Part shown: in pieces, positions 56,640-64,000 of the stretch
Layout: every line of letters begins with the position of its first letter
Position numbering within the stretch: position 1 is the first letter of the stretch
DNA from: Conus ventricosus
Taxonomy: Eukaryota > Mollusca > Gastropoda > Neogastropoda > Conidae
DNA: 64,000 nt
Reading direction: 5' to 3'
NCBI GenBank assembly: GCA_018398815.1
Contig: CM031595.1
Location: forward strand, 42,461,819 to 42,525,818
Notes under the pieces: model-generated
Seen by the model: the letters and a program-made list of their open reading frames with translations, nothing else
Database searches by the model: none
What the model was told of the DNA's origin: nothing
Program-made: the position numbers and the translations under genes

Positions 56640-58090
56640 CGCCCCATTTTTAGTACCTTTCCCCTTACCCCCATTTTATACAAGGTACACCAGGGGGTTT
56701 TTTTTTATCTCCTTGTGCAAGGCCCCATTGCGTCGCGGGTTTTCCCACCCCTTTTTTTTTCCCCCCAGGCCTCACGAGTTTCCCCGGTCTTTCATCCCTT
56801 CGTTTTCCACCCTTTGCTTCCCTTTGCGACCTTCCAATTGTTGGGCAAGCCAGGGCCCCTGTAAATCATTAAAGGGGTTAGGTTTGTTCGGGATCGCTCC
56901 CTTGCCCCAGAGACCCCAAATGTCATTAGGGACAATGCTCCCCCTTTGGGGCCTTCCGGCCCGGTTAGATTCCCGCACTCCCGGCCCCCCGGTTGTTATT
57001 TTTTTCTCCCTGGGGACACCTCTTTGGTTCCGCGACGGCTTCGGCCTTTTTTGCCAATTTTTTGTTTCAACAGGGTGAAACAAAAGGCAAGGCTCCCCGG
57101 AAGGGCCCTCCCTAATTTCCCGGGGCCCCTTGGCAAATCCGTCGCCTTGGGCGACAAGGAGGTCCATAGGTGGTTCCCGCGGGACCCTCAGCACCCGGGG
57201 AACCTTACCAGGCGGGGGGACACCCGGTTGGTTTCCAACTCGGCCGGCCAATTCCAAACGGTATCTTTCAACGGGAAAATCCGGGCAAGGCCCCCAACCT
57301 GCCGTTCCCCATACTTCCCCCCGGGGAAAAATCAGCCCCACTTCGGGACACGAGGACTCATCACTCCGTGGCGGATTGTGGGCACCTTGGGGGCCCCCAC
57401 TGACAAACTCCGCGGTCACGCGGCATCGACAAGGTCGGGATTCCCCCATCGCCGCCCATCACCCCCACCGTTGTCGATACCACCCCGGAACCGAGTGACT
57501 TTCCCTGAGGGTTGTGGAACCTTTGGTGGGTTCCCCCACCTTTCCCAAATCGCGTCCACGCGGCCAGGGGGATCGGCCTACCGCCCAACCACACGGCCAT
57601 TTTCCCAGCAGGGGGGGGCGGATTCCGCACCCGGGGAACGCCGGCAGCTTTCCCCTCCGGGGGGGTAGGGAAGGGAGCCTGCCTTCTTTCGTACCACCCC
57701 AGGTGTTTCCCGGGCCGGGTCACCGAGGAACCCTGCCCCGGGGGGCCGGGCCACCGCCCGCGTCTCCCCGGGGGGTCGGGGACGTTGCTACCCCCCAGGG
57801 AAAAGGGGTTTGGGCTGACCGCCACACCCTGCTCCTCCCGGGGCCGGTGGCTCGGCCCCTTTCAGCTGGATCGACCTGGGTCCCCCTCCCTCTCGGGCGC
57901 TGCCCGTCGGCGACCCCCTAGTTGCCTGCCGAGTATGGAGCCACCAGGGACCCGTCCTCGTTTTCCCCCAAATACCCAACGAGGGCGGGACTCCCACGCA
58001 CCCCTGTCCTGGCCCCTGAAGGTGGTCTGAACATCCCTTTCAGGACATGACCACAGCCTGAGGACGGGGTTGAGGGCTCCCTCCCCAGTC
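56640..58090 (+). other. DIRS copy 3 gag-like region, unpolished
   Basis: GC-rich with stretched homopolymers. Frames of up to 240 codons (56,946-57,668) are Pro/Gly/Arg-rich and unreliable. Assigned by position only. Confidence 0.4.
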
Positions 58091-58489
58091 TGGTGACTTT
58101 TCCACCTTGGAAAGCTGGCGCCCAGATCTTGTTAAGGAATCCCTCCCTCTGAAAACCCTTTTTCCTTTGCCGTTACGCCGGGTTCCCCCTGCCCGCTATC
58201 AGGCCAAGGATAGTCGCCCCAGACCCTCATCCCCTTGTGGGACAGATCGGCATCTTTCCCCAGGGGTGCACAGGCCATCCTCCGCCGGGGATTGACTTCT
58301 TGTCAGCCCCTAACGCGGCTCCAGTAGGAGTTTTCCTCAAGGACTGGCACTGCCTCTGTGTCTTCAGACGCTGAGACACTGAGACAGACTCTAGCTTGTT
58401 TGGCGCCCCCCTGATGCGCTTTTTATTCACAAGATATCGCATCACCTTTCGGCTGCGGCGGACAGCGCAGCCAGGAGTCACTTTAACTC

Positions 58490-59640
58490 CCTGTTGGCAG
58501 TGAGAGATGCTGTACTATACAGGCCAATCTCTCAGGCCGTGCTGTCATGGTCCAACCACTCCCAGGCGCTCAAGTCGGCCTTTGCGGTGCATCCTGGGCA
58601 GGACCAGTCGCTGTTCGGCTGCATTCGACTGCGTTTCAGGAGGGCTGACTCCCTCAAACCCTATCCCAGCAGTCACTGCCCACACGCACGGCCCGCCAAA
58701 CGCCCTAATATCCCCTCTCTGCCAGCAGACCCGGTCCGGTGAACTGGAAGCAGTCTGTACTTGCACTGAAAACTGCTCGCAATGGGTTCCAACAACGGCC
58801 CTTTGCCTAGCAGACGACGCTTTGCATTGAAGTATTGATTTTTTCAAGGTCTCGTCCTAGTTTCCCATAGTCTCGTTTCGGTCAAGACGCGGATACTTGC
58901 TTCCGCCATTTTCCCGTCGGTGCTCAGGCAATCGATTTTGCAGGAAAGTGTGCATTTCAGGACTGGGGTCAAGGTAAGCAGTACGGTTTCTAAGGATCCC
59001 CCCAAAAAAACATTACGTTTATGTTCAGTGTGCAAAAGGATGCCTTTATTTGGCATCTATGGGTCGAAAACAACCCCACTCATGGACTATGGCCACACAA
59101 GCGCATGGCTCAGTATCTTTTTACCGCACGTTCATGTTCCCGTCTTTTCAAGCTGATGGGTAGGGAGAGTGACAGTAGTTCAACCTCCACACTACCCATC
59201 CAATCGGGCTCCCACTCAGGCCCCGGCCCAATCCCACACCTCCAAAAATAAATACACCTTTGTTCCTCTCTGGGGTTCGTCACCAACCCCTCCAAATGCG
59301 GGGCTCTCGCCCAGGGCAGCGATTCACCTCTCTGGGCATGAGCTTCGGGCACCACCTCCATGGTAGTCTCCCGACCCCAGAGAGTTCCGCTCGCCTAGTG
59401 GACCTCATCTCCACCTTCACTCTCTCCCCTTTCTTCGGCAAGGGGCACTTTCGTCCCTTCTGGGGATGATGGAAGTCCCTGTCTCCTTTCATTCCCTAGG
59501 CAGAGTTCCCCAAAGGGCAGCTTCAGAGGGAGTTCCGCCGTCGTTTGGTCCCAGACCAACGACAGCTGGAACCAGACCATTTCCTAGGGCCTTGGTTCGT
59601 TTGGGCCACGGAGGAGTGGCTCAGCCCATCCCCCTGGCCC
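58490..59640 (+). pseudogene. DIRS copy 3 reverse transcriptase region
   Basis: Several short + frames replace each other (58,494-58,742, 59,021-59,251, 59,260-59,469). I see no clear YLDD; the assignment rests on position before RNase H and on DIRS gene order. A stretch at 59,500-59,600 (REFRRRLVPDQRQLEPDH) fits the usual end of this region. Confidence 0.4.
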
Positions 59641-60580
59641 CCGGAGTTCCATCTCCCTCCCTTCCCCGGCCCTGGAACTTTACACAGACGCCTCCGACTC
59701 GGGCTGGGGGGGCCCATTTGGAGAGCAGTCACGCCCCGGGGGTTTGGGATCCTCTGACTGCTCGTCTTCACATCAACATCTTGGAACTGGAGGCGGTCAG
59801 GGTCGCCTCCTCCACTTCCCGTCCATGTTCTCCACCGATTCGTTCTCCTTTCACGGACACACTTCGGTAAACTTGTTACATCAACAAAAGGGGGGGGGGG
59901 GGGGGGGGGGGCACCACTCCCTCGGCCTCTCCCCCGTTTCAGAGGCCTCCTCCATGGTGTCACACGCAGGGGGTCACTCTTCGCGCAAGACACATAGCGG
60001 GGGCACACAATATCCTGGCAGGGCACTCTCAGCCTCTCCAAGTCTGTCCTCCACAGGAATGGACCCTCAGCAGGCATACCCTAACAACGTGTGGGAACAT
60101 TGGTTCAAACCATGATCGACCCGTTTGCACACGGTTCAACTATCGTCTGCCAGTGTATGTGTCTCCGGTCCCGGACCCCGGGCTTCCTCCATCGATGCCC
60201 TATCCCTTTCCCCGGTCCGGCCTCATAGCTTACGCCTTCCCTCCCTTCCCCATCCTCCACAAGGTGTCAGGAAGGCGAGCTCGGAGACCCAGGCTCATTC
60301 TTTAAGCCCAGTGGTGGCCCACTCGTCCTGGTTACCCGGGCCTCAAGTCCCTCACTCACGCACCCCTCTTCGGTTGAACACCAGGTGGGACATGCTGGCA
60401 ACCCCCGTTCGGGTCGCCCCCCACGCCAATCCCCAGATGCTTCGCCTCCCGCCCGGCTTCTGTGCCGCCCGGTTTTCGAGAGCCTTTAAAACCACCTCTC
60501 GAACGGACAGGTCCAGTCCGTCCTCAATTCTCTCTATCGCTGGGGCTCTCAGGAACTCCGAGACCTAGCCATGTCCTTCG
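59640..60580 (+). pseudogene. DIRS copy 3 RNase H and linker
   Basis: From 59,675 the frames give LYTDASDSGWGG (RNase H catalytic Asp), then LTARLHINILELEAVRVASS with the catalytic Glu, then (after a G-run of about 21 at 59,890-59,910) NLLHQQKGG for YINKQGG, then IDPFAHG and VYVSPVPDPG-like stretches. A G-run where the sister family has GGxRS shows an assembly homopolymer error in the middle of a key motif. Confidence 0.8.
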
Positions 60581-60599
60581 CAGAGCTAGCACAGAGTCC

Positions 60600-61490
60600 C
60601 TTTACATTTACAGATGGGAAAAGGAATTTGGGGTTTATGGTGCGAACACAATTCTGTCTTCACAATCGCCCCCCCAAAATCCAGTAGGAAATTTCCTGTC
60701 CCACCTTAACCTCTTGCTAGCTCCATCCGGGGCTTCAGGTCGGCCATCTGCACGACCATCCGCCAAAAGGGCGGGCCTTCCTTGAGAATGACTTCCTTCT
60801 CAGAGAGATCTCCAGAGGGGCTGCTCTTCGTGAGGCCCAATCCCCTAGACGTGTTCCCCCTTTTGGGATCTTCACTTACTTGACGTCCTCAGGAAACCCC
60901 CCCTTTTAGCCTGTCTCCTCCATCCCTTCGACCTTCTCTCTATGAAGACTACCTTCTCCGCCCTCGCTTCCGCCAGAGGCGAGGCGAGATCATCCCTTGC
61001 GGGGACCCCAGAGACATTGCCTTCCACAGAGACGGCTCCGTCTCTCTTAAGTTCCTTCCCGAATTCCTAGCTAAGAACCAGGAAACCCGGTAGTGCCTCT
61101 CCTTACCTCGTCATCCGCCCCCTGGCGGTACACTAGGGGGGAGACACCTCTTCGGACATAGCCTTTGCCCCCCTCGAGGTCTAAAAACACTATGGGAACG
61201 CTCGCGCCCAGGCGCGTTTCGCAAGAGTTTCCTTATTTCCATCAACCCCAGTAAACGGAAGACATTTTAGCTGGCACTGTCTCTAGGTGGCTCTCAAGAC
61301 GGTCAAACGGCCTTTCCCCGACATCCAAGGACCTCCCGTCTTGTCCCCCGGGCTCATGAGCTCAGAGCGCTGCCGCTTCGGCAGCATTCCAGCACTCTGT
61401 TCCATGCGCCACCTCCAGGAGGCAGCCTTCTGGCGTTCGAAAATCCCTTATAAAATTTTATTTAAGGGACATCCCCATGACCAGGGCTGA
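60600..61490 (+). pseudogene. DIRS copy 3 tyrosine recombinase
   Basis: Landmarks on +: TTFSALASARGEARSS (Arg region, 60,945-60,993), DIAFHRDGSVSLKFLPEFLA (61,013-61,072), SSERCRFGSIPALCS overlapping an LRALAASAAF frame (HxxR region, 61,352-61,400), LQEAAFWRSK, and KFYLRDIPM with the nucleophilic Tyr (61,452-61,480). Same protein class as at 45,180 but clearly diverged. Several frameshifts. Confidence 0.75.
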
Positions 61491-61588
61491 TGGTTCTAAT
61501 GGGATATCCTTTGTGGCGGCTAATGCTCCATATCGGGTAACCCAGGAACCACTAGGGCACTCGCCCTCCTCCTTTTCCTATGAATTCT

Positions 61589-61677
61589 GCTATTGTCTGA
61601 CATGGTACAGTATATGACGCCAAAATGGGGGTTTGTATTATACTCCCTGTTTGGCTAGTATACTTACCATGTCAGAC
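61589..61677. repeat. DIRS copy 3 internal complementary region
   Basis: Bases 61,589-61,614 (gctattgtctgacatggtac...) are the inverse complement of the left outer end 56,148-56,172. Bases 61,620-61,677 are the inverse complement of the right outer end 61,884-61,939 (gtctgacatggtaagt...ccccatttt). One internal segment thus joins the complements of both ends. Confidence 0.92.
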
Positions 61678-61939
61678 TCTAATGCCGCCCTGCCTTCCCC
61701 ACTAGCGCCAAGGTTCTGGGGTTACCTTGCGCGCAGGCCTCGATGAATGAGGTACGGGAGGTTGACACTGGCTTCTTCCTACGGCGGGGAAGCGGGTGGG
61801 CATACGTGACTGTCTTATTACTGCATTAGCCACACAAAAACTTCGGCCTGGCAGAGCTGACTGAACTGCCGTAAAATGCTATTGTCTGACATGGTAAGTT
61901 ACTAGCCAAACAGGGAGTATAATACAAACTCCCCATTTT

Positions 61940-62140
61940 CACCATAAAGCAATAAGCAAAGCATACAACAATGAATTATTATTTTTGCATTTTTTGTATC
62001 GCTTTTTGAAACACAAAAACTATTAAAAGCATTCACACACTCACATTCAAAAGACACACTCATTTAAAACACGTCACACACATACGCATGCACTCTCTGT
62101 CCAATCACACCAACTTCAGTAGAGTTCATCATCTCCAAAC
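61940..62140. other. XPO6 intron, nothing recognised
   Basis: AT-rich spacer between the DIRS end and the XPO6 exon. Confidence 0.6.
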
Positions 62141-62384
62141 CTGATGACGCTGAAGCGGACCCACCACGACTAGCTTTGCCTTCACAGCCGAAAGCAGCAA
62201 AATGGAAACACTGTGGACAGGAGCTGGGGGGGTAAGCGTGGCAGACAGGGGGGCCCAGGAGAAGTAATGGGCCAGGCACGTCAGCACTGCTGAACTGAGA
62301 AGCTGAGAGGCTCGTCGAGGGGAGGCAATGCTTCCAAATGGGTTCCTCTCATGGGGTTGTTGAACATGCTGCTCAACAGAGTTT
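62141..62384 (-). CDS. XPO6: Exportin-6 exon (CLAHYFSWAPLS)
   Basis: Flanked on - by ttttttccactgacag and gtttggag. It reads SVLTCLAHYFSWAPLSATLT (as AVLTCLAHYFSWAPLSATLT in the frame), then after a C-run indel at about 62,230, PQLLSTVFHFAAFGCE-type sequence (frame 62,064-62,279: CPQCFHFAAFGCEGKASRGG). It matches exportin-6 CLAHLFSWIPLSASITPSLL and IFHFARFGCDIRA (family knowledge). One homopolymer indel. The most diagnostic XPO6 exon here. Confidence 0.9.
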
Positions 62385-62667
62385 CTGTCAGTGGAAAAAA
62401 AAAAACACACCATGAAAATGCTTTAGAGAGAAAGGTCTTAAATCACTGGTTTGAAAAAGAAATGGTTTAGCAGCTTCTCTCTGAGTGTAAAATATTTCTC
62501 TTCATTGTACAATAACAAAAGAATAAATAAATGACATAAATAAAAACGTACACACCACACACACACACCCCAACACCATGATTAAAAAAACTACATTCAA
62601 ACAGAAAAAATAAATAAACATATATACATAAACAGTCCTTTTTGGAATGAAAACAATTTATGATTAC

Positions 62668-62800
62668 CTGGTCTGATAGGCGATGATGAAAACAGCAAGA
62701 GGGAGGAATGGCGGGAATTCTTAGGCTGCTGAGTGGGTGAGGGAGGAGGTGTTGCAGCCACCAGATGCCTGTGTTTCTCTTAGCACTGATTCCAGTAAAC
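62668..62800 (-). CDS. XPO6: Exportin-6 exon (ATPPPSPT)
   Basis: Flanked on - by tttttttttatag and gtaatcat. The frames give LLESVLRE and, shifted, KHRHLVAATPPPSPTQQPKN, then a Ser-rich stretch. Exportin-6 has LETVWDKHSVTAATPPPSPT here, so the order and the unusual PPPSPT run agree. One indel near 62,775 is needed to join the two parts. Confidence 0.85.
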
Positions 62801-63048
62801 CTATAAAAAAAAACCAGGGTTTTTGTTGTTGTTATACAAATAATACTTTTTGTCAACACATTCAACAACATAAACCTCTGGTAAAACACAGCACAACTGT
62901 AGCACCTCTGGGTTCATAAACAGGCTACATACAGTCCAAGCAGTTCATATATCAAAGTTGTGGTGAGTGACAAAACCAGCTGGATAGATCTGACTGCCCC
63001 AGACCTGGCAAAAAGAGCCACCTTGGATACCTGTGCACCTGCAATTTG
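62801..63048. other. Probable XPO6 intron, nothing recognised
   Basis: No coding motif. The exon upstream of ETVWDKH is expected to the right. Confidence 0.5.
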
Positions 63049-63190
63049 CTGTACAGGTATTCCTCATCAAATGGAATATTTTCCAGAAGCATGGCCATTT
63101 TGAAAGCTGCTATGCACAAGCAGTTTGTACACTGGAAACTATGGAAGGTGAAGTCAGATTCCTTATCAGAAGATGATATGTATTTCAGCC
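63049..63190 (-). CDS. Unassigned exon-like segment
   Basis: The - frame reads KYISSSDKESDFTFHSFQCT, then CLCIAAFKMAMLLENIPFDE and EYLYSKLQ before gtgcacag. It looks coding (mixed composition, acidic and hydrophobic alternation), with a weak donor. It does not match the exportin-6 part expected here. It could belong to another gene, an XPO6 variant, or be chance. Confidence 0.35.
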
Positions 63191-63214
63191 CGATCACTAC
63201 CATTAATTAATTGG

Positions 63215-63420
63215 GGGTTGGAATAGCTAGTTGGCAGAGCGTCGAACTTGTGATCCCAGTAATCCTGGGGTTAAGAGTTCAAATCTTTGCTGGATCGTTT
63301 CTTTACTTAGGGATTATTCCACAGAGTTGACATAAGATCTGACTCCATTTCCTAAAATGTTCATTGATAAGACTGTAAACTGAGGTTCTGTGTGTTAATG
63401 CACACATACCATCTTGCACA
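63215..63420 (+). mobile_element. tRNA-derived SINE, second family, copy 2
   Basis: GGAATAGCTAGTTGGCAGAG (box A) and GAGTTCAAATC (box B), then a body with gactccatttcctaaaatgt and a tail with gtgttaatgcacacata. Matches 41,215-41,440 on the opposite strand. Confidence 0.7.
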
Positions 63421-63502
63421 CATGTAAACTGTCATCGTTAACTTTCAGGAGAGAAGGCCGCTTGGCTGCTGGAATGGATGATACACACAGCGTGTATCCC
63501 CT
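63409..63502 (-). CDS. Unassigned exon-like segment with strong splice sites
   Basis: On -: acceptor atcaaattttctag before GGGATACAC and donor AAGATG before gtatgtgtg. The open frame reads GYTLCVSSIPAAKRPSLLKV then NDDSLHVCKM. Both splice sites are good. I do not recognise the peptide, and it does not fit the exportin-6 N-terminal half as I know it. Part of the SINE tail ends just left of it. Confidence 0.4.
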
Positions 63503-64000
63503 AGAAAATTTGATAAATGAGCGAAAAACTGAGTGACTGATAGTAAAGCAAATGACATAGGAAACAAATGATTTGTGCAAGAGGTATGATTTGTGCCAAG
63601 AAAGTAACACTATGAGAGATAGTGGGCACTTTCACAGGTTCCAAGAACCCTTGGTCCAAAATGAAGCTGAATGTGCTATCAATCAAAGGCCAGGTCAGCA
63701 CAGTCATGATTATGAGCTTCCACAAGGATTGAAATGAATCTAACTACTCTTCTCATTCTCCAACCAGTGCAGCAGAGAAACTAATTTGCATGTATAATAA
63801 TGTGCTTTCTTTTTCAAAGTAGACATGCCTATGCCAAGTTCTTTTCGTCCGGAACAACATGATGTAACAATCAGAAACAAAACTGAAAATTTCAAGAATT
63901 TTGTCGAACACGCTGTATTTCAGGACACACATAATTATGTGATGTGATGCAGAGTATATTATGCATGTTTTCACTCACATCATCACAGCTACCTGAGTTG
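63503..64000. other. Unassigned, no gene seen
   Basis: Clean AT-rich DNA. Short - strand frames (63,501-63,725; 63,753-63,974) have no motif. Confidence 0.5.

Larger units (their letters stand above)
56148..61939 (+). mobile_element. DIRS-type retrotransposon, different family (full structure)
   Basis: About 5.8 kb on +. Inverted terminal repeats at 56,155-56,297 and 61,752-61,895 (about 143 bases; both carry ggcagttnagtcagctctgc or its complement and cacccgcttcc). An internal complementary region is at 61,589-61,677. Coding order: gag-like, reverse transcriptase, RNase H, tyrosine recombinase. The ends and proteins differ clearly from the family at 34,543 and 44,711, and the orientation is opposite. 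The gag-like part (56,640-58,090) is unpolished. Confidence 0.9.
30248..62800 (-). other. XPO6: Gene model: exportin-6, six exons seen
   Basis: Six - strand exons with good splice sites occur in the same order as in exportin-6. XPO6 is an importin-beta-family export receptor that carries actin-profilin complexes out of the nucleus with RanGTP (established knowledge). The exons cover roughly the second quarter of the protein. The N-terminal exons should lie right of 62,800 and are not recognised. One exon between 42,153 and 30,338 (the stretch before TEWQ) and everything after KVMEL are also missing. Introns of 7-12 kb are filled by three DIRS elements and several DNA transposons. Confidence 0.85.

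Overview
The window looks like animal nuclear DNA from a lophotrochozoan, most likely a gastropod or another mollusc. The reasons are large introns with GT/AG exons, tRNA-derived SINEs, several microsatellites, DIRS, piggyBac, mariner, LINE and Ty3/gypsy elements, and an IgGFc-binding-domain protein of the kind expanded in molluscs. It is a scaffold: a 100-base N gap (28,897-28,996) joins two contigs. Long stretches (about 1-13,500, 14,400-17,200, 34,000-41,000 and 56,600-58,100) have stretched or shrunken homopolymers, as in unpolished long-read sequence. Reading frames there cannot be trusted, and most open frames in them are noise.

Left contig (1-28,896). The + strand carries one split gene for a membrane-anchored IgGFc-binding-domain protein. 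Its exons are near 2,090-2,647, 18,305-18,610, 18,952-19,284, probably 21,715-21,897, 25,192-25,491 and 25,523-26,378. They give a beta-rich IgGFc-binding ectodomain, a Thr/Ser-rich stalk built from a 33-bp repeat, one transmembrane helix and a short Cys/Lys-rich tail, with a poly(A) signal overlapping the stop codon. The first exon and its flanking 58-bp minisatellite are present a second time, in much noisier form, at 11,290-13,040. Introns hold a LINE fragment, SINEs and microsatellites. The contig ends inside a Ty3/gypsy fragment.

Right contig (28,997-64,000). The - strand carries six exons, in the expected protein order, of exportin-6 (XPO6): 62,668-62,800, 62,141-62,384, 55,624-55,825, 44,429-44,552, 42,153-42,252 and 30,248-30,338. 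XPO6 is the RanGTP-dependent nuclear export receptor for profilin-actin. Its introns are packed with mobile DNA: three DIRS-type tyrosine-recombinase retrotransposons (34,543-39,810 and 44,711-50,357 on -, 56,148-61,939 on +), two piggyBac-like elements, a dead mariner, SINEs and a foldback repeat. The rest of XPO6 is not seen left of 30,248. Instead the scaffold gap and the oppositely oriented IgGFc gene follow, so the join may be wrong.

The strongest structural result is that two different DIRS families keep the full DIRS architecture. Each has inverted terminal repeats plus an internal complementary region whose two halves pair with the two outer ends, next to the tyrosine recombinase. No CRISPR array, bacterial operon or complete stand-alone RNA gene was found.
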